From positions 1 to 5,877 of the forward strand of contig CALKJX010000118.1 in assembly GCA_937995555.1 (NCBI GenBank): DNA of 5,877 nucleotides, given 5' to 3'. Positions within the stretch are counted from its first letter, which is position 1, and every line of letters begins with the position of its first letter. A model generated the notes under the pieces. It did not search any database. It had not been told where the DNA came from and saw nothing but the letters and a program-made list of their open reading frames with translations. A program made the translations under genes and the position numbers. Of the stretch, positions 1 to 5,808 are shown one piece after another. Source of the DNA: an uncultured Elioraea sp. GTDB lineage: Bacteria; Pseudomonadota; Alphaproteobacteria; Acetobacterales; Acetobacteraceae.

Positions 1-732
1 CAGTGCGCCGTAGTTGCCGCCCGTCTCGGCATCGCGGAAGGCGAGGATGCCGAGCGCCGGTGTCGCGCGCTCGGACGAGGTGACGACGATCAGCGGCCAA
101 TAGAGGTCGTTCCAGTGGGCAACGACCGAGAACACCGAGAAGGCGGCGATCGCCGGCAGTGCGGCCGGTGCGGCGATGCGCCAGACGATCTCGAACTCGC
201 CCATGCCGTCGAGCCGGGCGGCCTGCAGGACCTCCTCCGGGTCGGTGCGGACGAACTGGCGGAACAGGAACAGGCCGAACACGGTGAGGAAGAACGGCAT
301 CATCAGCGCGAAATAGGTGTCGAGCAGCCGCAAGTTCGCGAGCGCGATGTAGAGCGGAAGGGCCGGCACCTGGATCGGGATGCAGAGCCCGAACAGGACC
401 AGGCCGAACAGCAGGCCGCGCCCGCGGAACGACAGCCGCGCGAGCGCGTAGGCCGCCGGGATCGCGGTGAGCAGCTGCACCGCGAGGATGCCGCCACAGA
501 CGATCACGCCGTTCAGCATCGCCCGCGGCAGGTTGCTCGCCCCCAGCGCCTGGCCGTAGTTCTCGGCCCCGGCGAAGCGCGACGGGATCGGATCGAATAC
601 CGCGCCGAACACCTCCTCCGGCGGACGGATCGAGGTGAGCAGCATCCACACGAACGGGGCCGCCATCACCACCGCCCCGACAAGCAGCACGGCGTGCGAC
701 GCGATCCGACCGATCAGGCGTCCTGGCCTCAT
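1..732 (-). CDS. Carbohydrate ABC transporter permease, MalG/UgpE type (3' end cut by window edge)
   Basis: Inner-membrane permease, the second of a heterodimeric pair forming the channel of a sugar or glycerol-phosphate importer (CUT1 type). The 244 codons present begin MRPGRLIGRIASHAVLLVGA and run off the left edge; about 30-40 residues are probably missing, since family members are near 280. Hydrophobic segments lie near residues 13-33, 74-96, 107-131, 140-158 and 188-205. The cytoplasmic EAA loop that docks on the ATPase is at about 167-193 (QAARLDG, then APAALP), with Gln170 where the family usually has Glu. A WNDLYWPL stretch (207-214) is typical of MalG-like permeases. The ATG at 732-730 is chosen because GAGGG sits 7 bases upstream, overlapping the preceding permease's stop; the gap between the genes is 10 bases. 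Family assignment is firm. Substrate cannot be read from the sequence. Confidence 0.93.
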   Translation of the reverse strand, partial: MRPGRLIGRIASHAVLLVGAVVMAAPFVWMLLTSIRPPEEVFGAVFDPIPSRFAGAENYGQALGASNLPRAMLNGVIVCGGILAVQLLTAIPAAYALARLSFRGRGLLFGLVLFGLCIPIQVPALPLYIALANLRLLDTYFALMMPFFLTVFGLFLFRQFVRTDPEEVLQAARLDGMGEFEIVWRIAAPAALPAIAAFSVFSVVAHWNDLYWPLIVVTSSERATPALGILAFRDAETGGNYGAL

Positions 733-742
733 GCCCCCGCCC

Positions 743-1636
743 TCATGCGTAATGCACCTTGCGCTCGAGCACGCGCGCCTGGAGGATCGACAGGCCGGCG
801 AGGAACACCAGCAGCACGACCGTCATCGCCGCCGCGTAGCCCATGCGGAAGTACTGGAACCCCTCCAGATAGAGGATGTAGAGAAGCGTCTCGGTCGAGC
901 CCAGCGGGCCGCCGCGCGTCAGCACCACCACCGTGTCGAACACCTTGAACGCGGTGACGGTCGAGGTGACGGTGACGAACATGGTCGTCGGACCCAGCAG
1001 CGGCCAGGTGACGCGCAGGAAGCGGTCGGCGGCGTGGCGCGCGCCGTCGAGCGCGGCCGCCTCGTAGAGTTCGCGCGGGATCGACGACAGTCCGGCCAGG
1101 AACAGCACCATGTTGAAGCCGATCAGCTGCCAGATGCCGATCAGCGCCAGCGTGCCGAGCGCGAGATCGGGGTCGTTCAGCAGGTCGATCCGTCCGAAGC
1201 CGAGATCGGCGAGCAGCGGCGTCACCGGCCCGAGGGTGGGGTGCAGCATGAACTGCCAGACGGTCGCCATCGCCACCAGCGTCGAGGTGACGGGCAGGAA
1301 GTAGATCACCTCGTAGAACGTGCGCGTGCGCAATCGCGCGTGCACCAGCAGTGCCACACCCAGGCCGCCGAACACGGCCACCGGCAGCACGAAGGCGACA
1401 TAGAGGAAGGTGTTCCGCAAGCTGCGCTGGAACACCGGATCGGCGAACATCGCCGCGTAGTTGTCGAGCCCGACCACGCGCACTGCGATCGCGCCGAGCC
1501 GGTAGTCGGTCGCCGAGAGCGCGACCAGCACCGCGAGCGGGGCGAGCAGGATCGCCAGGATCAGCAGCAGCGCCGGGGCGGCGAAGACCGCGCCCCAGCG
1601 CGCCTCGGTGCGGGCCTGCGGCGAGCGTGGGCTCAT
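743..1636 (-). CDS. Carbohydrate ABC transporter permease, MalF/UgpA type
   Basis: First inner-membrane permease of the CUT1-type importer, 297 residues, the normal length for UgpA-like proteins. It starts MSPRSPQARTEARWGAVFAA. Six hydrophobic segments are visible at about 16-40, 75-98, 110-131, 162-183, 217-240 and 264-285. The EAA loop YEAAALDGAR starts at residue 191 and leads into TWPLLGP at 210-216. The motif LTRGGPLGSTETLLYILY (239-256) is characteristic of this permease class. The reading frame stays open to 1834, but the ATG at 1636-1634 is preferred: it overlaps the ATPase stop codon by one base (TGATG), the usual sign of translational coupling, and the upstream 66 codons are low-complexity Arg/Gly/Ala shadow of the ATPase gene. 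Its partners are the adjacent ATPase and second permease. Substrate unknown; sugars or glycerol-3-phosphate are the likely range. Confidence 0.95.
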   Translation of the reverse strand: MSPRSPQARTEARWGAVFAAPALLLILAILLAPLAVLVALSATDYRLGAIAVRVVGLDNYAAMFADPVFQRSLRNTFLYVAFVLPVAVFGGLGVALLVHARLRTRTFYEVIYFLPVTSTLVAMATVWQFMLHPTLGPVTPLLADLGFGRIDLLNDPDLALGTLALIGIWQLIGFNMVLFLAGLSSIPRELYEAAALDGARHAADRFLRVTWPLLGPTTMFVTVTSTVTAFKVFDTVVVLTRGGPLGSTETLLYILYLEGFQYFRMGYAAAMTVVLLVFLAGLSILQARVLERKVHYA

Positions 1637-2823
1637 CACGCCACCCCGGCGAGGCGGCGCACGGCGATGCGTGCGCCATCGGCGCCGAACAGATGCGTCC
1701 CCGCCGGCGCAACCGCGAGCGCGAGGTCGTCGCCGAGCAATCCGGCCGCGGCGGCTGTGTCGTGCTCGGCGGCGGTGATGCGCACGACCAGCGGCGCATC
1801 CCCCGCGCCGGCAAGGGTCGCGTGCAGCATCCACTCCGCGCCCAGGTTCTCGGCCCGCTTGAGCCGCGCGCGCAGCACCGGCCCGTCGTGGCGCACCGGC
1901 GCCGGATGCAGCGCCTCGGGGCGGATGCCGACGGTGATGCGCGTGTCCGCCGCCACGCCCGGCGCGATCGGCAGCCGCACGCCGTCGATGCGCACCCCGC
2001 CGGCACCGTCGGCTTCGCCCTCCAGCAGGTTGATCGGCGGCGAGCCGATGAAGCGCGCGACCGCGAGTGTGGCCGGCCGGTCGTAAAGGTCGGCGGGCGT
2101 GCCGAGCTGGAGGATGCGACCCTGATCCATCAGCGCGACCCGGCTCGACATCGTCATCGCCTCCACCTGGTCGTGCGTGACGTAGATGAAGGTGATGCCG
2201 AGGCGCGCGTGCAGTTCGGCGAGCTCGGTGCGCATGTGCACGCGCAACGCGGCGTCGAGGTTGGACAGCGGCTCGTCCATCAGGAACACGCGCGGGCGGC
2301 GCACCATGGCGCGGCCCAGCGCCACCCGCTGGCGCTGCCCGCCCGAGAGCTGCGCCGGCTTGCGGTCGAGCAGGTGGGCGATCTGCAGGGTCTCGGCGAC
2401 CGCGCGCACCTCGGCCATGATGCCGCGCATCACGCGCGGTCGGCGCGGCGAGAGCAGTCGGATCAGCGGCAGGCGTTCGGCGAGGGTCAGCCGGCGCATT
2501 TCCAGTGGTGTGGCCATGTTCCCCGCGACCGTCATGTGCGGGTAGAGGGCGTAGGACTGGAACACCATCGCCACGTCGCGCTGGTCGGGCGGCAGCGGAT
2601 CGACGATGCGCCCGCCGATCGCGACCGAGCCGCGATCGGCCGCCTCCAGCCCGGCGATGATGCGGAGCAGGGTGGATTTGCCGCAGCCGGACGGCCCGAC
2701 CAGCGTGAGGAACTCGCCGGGCTCGATCGCGAGGTCGACATCATCCAGCACGCGCGTGCGGCCGAACGACTTGGCGATCCCGGTGAGCACCACTCCTTCG
2801 GCAACGGTCTCAGCGTACGGCAC
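1636..2823 (-). CDS. ABC transporter ATP-binding protein, MalK/UgpC type
   Basis: Cytoplasmic ATPase that powers the importer, 395 residues. All nucleotide-binding motifs are intact: Walker A GPSGCGKST (43-51), Q-loop Gln89 in VFQSYALYPHMTV, signature LSGGQRQRV (159-167), Walker B VFLMDEP (179-185, Glu184 catalytic), D-loop SNLD (187-190) and switch His217 in YVTHDQ. After about residue 245 comes the regulatory MOI/TOBE-type domain (VGIRPEALHPAP at 298-309), which marks the MalK/UgpC subgroup. Compared with MalK, the helical subdomain carries roughly 14 extra residues around 118-136 (RLPLIRLLSPRRPRVMR), just before the signature. The start is GTG at 2823-2821, with a purine-rich GGGGGA 6 bases upstream; no better in-frame start is visible. 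It lies 32 bases after the acyl-CoA synthetase stop and overlaps the first permease by one base. Such ATPases are sometimes shared by several importers, so it may serve more than this pair. Confidence 0.95.
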   Translation of the reverse strand: MPYAETVAEGVVLTGIAKSFGRTRVLDDVDLAIEPGEFLTLVGPSGCGKSTLLRIIAGLEAADRGSVAIGGRIVDPLPPDQRDVAMVFQSYALYPHMTVAGNMATPLEMRRLTLAERLPLIRLLSPRRPRVMRGIMAEVRAVAETLQIAHLLDRKPAQLSGGQRQRVALGRAMVRRPRVFLMDEPLSNLDAALRVHMRTELAELHARLGITFIYVTHDQVEAMTMSSRVALMDQGRILQLGTPADLYDRPATLAVARFIGSPPINLLEGEADGAGGVRIDGVRLPIAPGVAADTRITVGIRPEALHPAPVRHDGPVLRARLKRAENLGAEWMLHATLAGAGDAPLVVRITAAEHDTAAAAGLLGDDLALAVAPAGTHLFGADGARIAVRRLAGVA

Positions 2824-2855
2824 CCGTGTTCCCCCGGCGCGGCCCTATAGCGATC

Positions 2856-4496
2856 CTAGCCCGATCCGGACGGTGATTGTTCGATGACAGCGCGTTCGGC
2901 GTCGCGCAGCGCGCGGCGGATGGTCTTGCCCGTGGTGGTGAGCGGCAGCGAGTCCACGAACGCGATCTCGCGCGGGTACTCGTGCGCGGCAAGGCGGGTG
3001 CGCACGAAGCCCTGGATCTCCCGCGCCAGCGCCTCGGACGGCGCGATCCCCTGGCGCAGCACCACGAACGCCTTGACGATCTCGGTGCGGACCGGGTCGG
3101 GCTTGCCGATCGCGGCCGACATCAGCACGGCCGGGTGGCGGTTCAGGCAATCCTCGATCTCGCCCGGCCCGATGCGGTAGCCGGCGGAGATGATCACGTC
3201 GTCATCGCGGCCGACGAAGCGGAGATGGCCGTCCGCATCCGCCGTGCCCTGGTCGCCGGTCACCAGCCAGTCGCCCCGGAACTTGCGCGCCGTCGCTTCC
3301 GGATTGTTCCAGTAGCCGAGGAACATCACCGGATCGGGACGGCGGATCGCGAGGTCGCCGAGCGCGCCGGGCGGCAGGCATTCGCCCTCGGCGCCGATCA
3401 CCGCGACCTCGTGCCCCGGCACGGGCCGGCCCATCGAGCCCGGGCGCACCGGATAGAGGCCCGCGCAGTTGGCAACGACGAGGTTCGCTTCGGTCTGGCC
3501 GTAGAACTCGTTGATCGTCAGGCCGAAGGTGGCGCGGCCCCAATCGAGCAGCTCCTCGCCCAGCGTCTCGCCGCCCGAGGCCACCGAACGCACGGAGAGA
3601 CCCGGCGGCGGCCGTGCCGCGCGCAGCATCCGAAGCGCAGTCGCCGGCATGAAAACGTTGCGCACGCCATGCCGCGCCATCAGGGCGAAGGCGGCCTCCG
3701 CATCGAACTTCGCCGTGCGGTGCGCGAGCACCGGCACGCCGTGGAACAGGCTCGGCAGCAGCACATCGAGCAGGCCGCCGATCCAGGCCCAGTCGGCTGG
3801 AGTCCAGAACAGGTCGCCCGGCTGGGGGAAGAACTCGTGCGGCAGTTCGACGCCGGGGAGATGCCCCAGCAGCACACGCTGGCCATGCAGCGCGCCCTTG
3901 GGCGGGCCGGTCGTGCCGGAGGTGTAGATGATGATCGCCGGGTCGTCGGCGGACGTATCGGCGCAGGCGTGATCGGGCGAGGCGCGCGTCAGCAGGCGCG
4001 GCAGGTCCTCGGCGCCTGGGGCGGGGCCATCGACCGACAGCACGCGGCCGAGTGCGGGCAGATCGTCCCGCAGCGCCTCGAGCTTCGCCGCGCCCTCGGC
4101 ATCGGTGACCACCGCGGCGGCGGAGGAGTCGCCCAGCCGATAGGCCAGCGCCTCGGGGCCGAACAGCACGAACAGCGGCACCGCGATCGCGCCGAGCCGG
4201 AAGGCGGCGAGATGCGCCACCGCCGCCTCGGGGCGTTGCGGCAGCAGGATGCCGATGCGGTCGCCGCGGCCGATCCCGCCGGCGGCGAGCACCGTGGCGA
4301 GGCGGCACGAGGCCGCGCGCAGATCGTCGAAGCTCCAGCGTCGCACGCCCTCGGCCGCCAGATGGATCAGCGCCGTGCGGCCGGTCCCGTCGGCCCAGCG
4401 GTCGCAGCACGCCGCGGCGATGTTGAACCGCGCCGGGATCGTCCAGGCGAAGCGAGCGACCAGATCGGCGTAGTCGGTGGGCGCGGGGGGCAGCAC
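2856..4496 (-). CDS. AMP-forming acyl-CoA synthetase (ACSM/short- to medium-chain-like)
   Basis: Activates a carboxylic acid with ATP to an acyl-adenylate, then transfers the acyl group to CoA; cytoplasmic. The 546-residue protein shows the ANL superfamily motifs in order: IIIYTSGTTGPPKG (188-201, phosphate loop), NEFYGQTE (329-336), TGD (413-415), RDDDVIISAGYRIGPGEIE (430-448, hinge and A8) and LPLTTTGKTIRRALR (517-531), with Lys524 as the expected adenylation lysine. The stretch LFWTPADWAWIGGLLDVLLP (229-248) resembles ACSM and acetyl/propionyl-CoA-synthetase-like enzymes rather than long-chain FadD. The acid substrate cannot be fixed by eye; a short- or medium-chain or aromatic acid is possible. 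The frame stays open to 5438, but that part is antisense to the molybdoenzyme gene. The GTG at 4496-4494 is chosen because GGGAGG lies 8 bases upstream, and the resulting N-terminus (LPPAPTDYADLVARFAW) is where I expect relatives to begin. It is divergent from the redox cassette. Confidence 0.92.
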   Translation of the reverse strand: MLPPAPTDYADLVARFAWTIPARFNIAAACCDRWADGTGRTALIHLAAEGVRRWSFDDLRAASCRLATVLAAGGIGRGDRIGILLPQRPEAAVAHLAAFRLGAIAVPLFVLFGPEALAYRLGDSSAAAVVTDAEGAAKLEALRDDLPALGRVLSVDGPAPGAEDLPRLLTRASPDHACADTSADDPAIIIYTSGTTGPPKGALHGQRVLLGHLPGVELPHEFFPQPGDLFWTPADWAWIGGLLDVLLPSLFHGVPVLAHRTAKFDAEAAFALMARHGVRNVFMPATALRMLRAARPPPGLSVRSVASGGETLGEELLDWGRATFGLTINEFYGQTEANLVVANCAGLYPVRPGSMGRPVPGHEVAVIGAEGECLPPGALGDLAIRRPDPVMFLGYWNNPEATARKFRGDWLVTGDQGTADADGHLRFVGRDDDVIISAGYRIGPGEIEDCLNRHPAVLMSAAIGKPDPVRTEIVKAFVVLRQGIAPSEALAREIQGFVRTRLAAHEYPREIAFVDSLPLTTTGKTIRRALRDAERAVIEQSPSGSG

Positions 4497-4506
4497 GCGC
4501 GCGTAT

Positions 4507-4512
4507 CCTCCC
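4507..4512 (-). promoter_or_regulatory. Shine-Dalgarno site of the acyl-CoA synthetase
   Basis: On the minus strand the bases read GGGAGG, followed by 8 bases and the GTG start at 4496. This is the strongest ribosome binding site near any candidate start, and it decides the choice of GTG over the much longer open frame. Most of it (4508-4512) lies inside the right-hand arm, in mRNA sense, of the inverted repeat at 4508-4537. Confidence 0.7.
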
Positions 4513-4537
4513 GGGGTCTTGCAGCGAAGCCCGGGAG
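4508..4537. repeat. Inverted repeat (hairpin or operator) between the divergent genes
   Basis: The arms CTCCCGGG (4508-4515) and CCCGGGAG (4530-4537) are perfect 8-base complements. Inside them CTT (4518-4520) can pair with AAG (4527-4529), leaving a 2-base bulge and a 6-base loop, so the potential stem is 8+3 base pairs and almost all G:C. In the synthetase mRNA this would be a 5' UTR hairpin whose 3' arm contains the ribosome binding site. In the plus-strand transcript, if it starts upstream, it would sit about 31 bases before the molybdoenzyme start and would not cover its ribosome binding site. It has no U-tract on either side, so it is not a typical terminator. It could equally be a dyad operator for a regulator. 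Confidence 0.6.
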
Positions 4538-4568
4538 ACAAACCTAACCCGACAGAGCAGGACTGACG

Positions 4569-5240
4569 ATGGCGAAGAGGGGCGAAGGCGGCATCTTCGG
4601 CGCGATCCGGGACAAGCTGATCGCGAAGAAGCAGGACTGGGCGCGCGAGGGCCGCCTGCTGACCGGAGCGCATGGCACCCGCGAGGTGGACCGGCTGCCG
4701 CCCGGCCAGCGCCTGGTGCGCGACTGGCCGGTGCTTGACCTCGGCGTGCAGCCGGCGATCCCGCGTGAGACGTTCCGCCTCATCGTGGACGGCCTGGTCC
4801 GGATCCCGATGGTGCTGGACTGGGACGGGCTGATGGCGCTGCCGCAGTCGGAGGACGTGTCCGACATCCACTGCGTCACCGCCTGGAGCCGGTTTGACAA
4901 CCGCTGGTCGGGCGTGTGCGCCCGGGATCTGCTCGCGGCGGTGAAGCCCCGCCCGGAGGTGCGGCACGTGCTGTTCCAGTCGTCGGACGGCTACACCACC
5001 AACGTGCCGCTCGCCGCCTTCGCTGACGACGACGTGATGCTCGCCCATTCCTGGGATGGCGCAGCTTTGGATCGTCGCCACGGCGGGCCGCTGCGTGTGG
5101 TGATCCCGAAGCTCTATTTCTGGAAGAGCGCGAAGTGGGTCCGCCGCATCACCTTCGCGGCCGAAGACCGGCCGGGATTCTGGGAGACGCGCGGCTATCA
5201 CAACCACGGCGATCCGTGGATGGAGGAGCGATATGGTTGA
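4569..5240 (+). CDS. Cytoplasmic sulfite-oxidase-like molybdopterin oxidoreductase
   Basis: A 223-residue protein of the oxidoreductase molybdopterin-binding fold (sulfite oxidase/MsrP superfamily, COG2041 type). A charged helix (about 8-30, ending AREGRLLTG) leads into RLPPGQRLVRDWPVLDLG (42-59), the hallmark opening of the short standalone group. The core carries VSDIHCVTAWSRFDNRWSGV (97-116), where Cys102 is the expected molybdenum ligand, then SSDGYTTNVPL (138-148) and KLYFWKSAKWVRRITF (181-196), with basic residues that normally hold the cofactor. It ends GYHNHGDPWMEERYG, typical of the group. There is no Tat or Sec signal and no heme or dimerisation domain, so unlike MsrP (YedY) it should act in the cytoplasm. 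Its substrate is not established for this subgroup; sulfite oxidation should not be assumed. The ATG has AGGA 6 bases upstream. The gene overlaps the following peroxidase gene by 8 bases. Confidence 0.9.
   Translation: MAKRGEGGIFGAIRDKLIAKKQDWAREGRLLTGAHGTREVDRLPPGQRLVRDWPVLDLGVQPAIPRETFRLIVDGLVRIPMVLDWDGLMALPQSEDVSDIHCVTAWSRFDNRWSGVCARDLLAAVKPRPEVRHVLFQSSDGYTTNVPLAAFADDDVMLAHSWDGAALDRRHGGPLRVVIPKLYFWKSAKWVRRITFAAEDRPGFWETRGYHNHGDPWMEERYG
5222..5226 (+). promoter_or_regulatory. Shine-Dalgarno site of the peroxidase gene, inside the molybdoenzyme coding region
   Basis: GGAGG lies 6 bases before the ATG at 5233, within the codons for the last residues (MEER) of the upstream gene. With the 8-base overlap of the two genes this supports the ATG at 5233 as the true start and suggests coupled translation. 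Confidence 0.7.
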
Positions 5241-5808
5241 CCCGATCAGACGTGCCCTCGGCGTGGTCGGCGCGCTCGGCGTGGCGCTGGCGCCGTTCCG
5301 CCCGGACCCGGCCCTGGCGGCCGGGCACACGGCCTGGGACTTCACGTTCGACTCGATCGAGGGCGGGGCGATGCCGCTCGCGCAATGGCGCGGCCGGCCG
5401 CTGCTGGTGGTGAACACGGCGTCGTTCTGCGGCTTCACCGGCCAGTATGCCGGTCTGCAGGCGCTGCACGAGCGCTACGAGGCGCGCGGGCTGGTCGTGA
5501 TCGGCGTGCCCTCGAACGACTTCCGCCAGGAGCGCGAGGACAGCGCCGCGATCAAGCAGTTCTGCGAGGTGGAGTACGGCGTCGCGTTCCCGCTCGCGAC
5601 CCTGAGCCGCGTGACCGGGCGCGAGGCGCACCCGTTCTACCGCTGGGCGGCGGCCGCGTCAGGACCGCCGCGCTGGAACTTCCACAAATATCTGGTGGAC
5701 CGGACGGGCAGGATCGCCGGCGCCTGGGGTTCGCGCACCACCCCCGACAGCCCTGAGCTGATCGGCGCGATCGAGGCTGCGCTCGCCGCCCCCGCGCCCT
5801 CAGCCTGA
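5233..5808 (+). CDS. Exported glutathione-peroxidase-family thiol peroxidase
   Basis: A 191-residue GPx-family protein that should reduce hydroperoxides. The N-terminus (PIRRALGVVGALGVALAPF, then PALAA at 26-30) looks like a signal peptide cleaved after residue 29 or 30, so the mature enzyme would be periplasmic; RR at 6-7 makes Tat export conceivable but the motif is weak. The peroxidatic cysteine is Cys66 in NTASFCGFTGQY (61-72). GVPSNDFRQE (91-100) replaces the usual F-P-C-N-Q-F loop, with Ser94 for Cys and Gln99 as the likely tetrad glutamine; RWNF (147-150) supplies Trp148 and Asn149. Cys111 in KQFCEVEYGVAFP sits where thioredoxin-dependent GPx enzymes carry the resolving cysteine, so a thioredoxin-like reductant is more likely than glutathione (inference). 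There is no selenocysteine. It is the second gene of a pair with the molybdoenzyme. Confidence 0.9.
   Translation: MVDPIRRALGVVGALGVALAPFRPDPALAAGHTAWDFTFDSIEGGAMPLAQWRGRPLLVVNTASFCGFTGQYAGLQALHERYEARGLVVIGVPSNDFRQEREDSAAIKQFCEVEYGVAFPLATLSRVTGREAHPFYRWAAAASGPPRWNFHKYLVDRTGRIAGAWGSRTTPDSPELIGAIEAALAAPAPSA

Larger units (their letters stand above)
4497..4568. promoter_or_regulatory. Divergent intergenic region, expected to hold both promoters
   Basis: The 72 bases between two divergently read genes must carry start signals for both unless transcription begins inside a neighbour. The right half (4538-4560) is the least GC-rich stretch of the window, which fits promoter DNA. I could not find a -35/-10 pair close to consensus in either direction: a weak plus-strand option is TTGCAG (4520-4525) with TAACCC (4545-4550), but the spacing (19) and the -10 match are poor. 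An AGGA ribosome binding site (4559-4562) stands 6 bases before the molybdoenzyme ATG. Confidence 0.55.

Noticed and set aside
729..746. Five-codon frame (MRAGA) starting in an ATGA overlap at the first permease's stop, between the two permeases
   Set aside because: It looks like a coupled start but ends after five codons and is out of frame with the second permease. The ATG at 732 with GAGGG upstream explains the start without it.
1637..1834. 66-codon N-terminal extension of the first permease
   Set aside because: It overlaps the ATPase C-terminal domain in another frame and has shadow-like composition, whereas the ATG at 1636 overlaps the ATPase stop in the usual coupled manner.
2843..2848. 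TATAGG on the minus strand as a possible -10 box for the ABC operon
   Set aside because: The -35 position 17 bases upstream reads CGTCCG, which does not resemble TTGACA; one AT-rich hexamer alone is not enough to call a promoter.
1351..2850. Plus-strand open frame of 499 codons, antisense to the ATPase and first permease
   Set aside because: Its translation is Arg/His/Glu/Ala-rich with no recognisable domain, and the opposite strand encodes intact ATPase motifs. Long antisense frames are expected in DNA this GC-rich.
4508..4537. The inverted repeat as a rho-independent terminator
   Set aside because: Neither strand has a run of T after the stem, and it lies at the 5' ends of both flanking genes, where a terminator would not be expected unless it is an attenuator.
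2877..4547. Plus-strand open frame of 556 codons, antisense to the acyl-CoA synthetase
   Set aside because: Low-complexity Arg/Glu/Gly/His composition and no motif; the minus strand carries every ANL-superfamily motif in order.
4497..5438. Upstream extension of the synthetase frame to a start at 5438
   Set aside because: This stretch is antisense to the molybdoenzyme gene, lacks any conserved sequence, and would bypass the clear GGGAGG site before the GTG at 4496.
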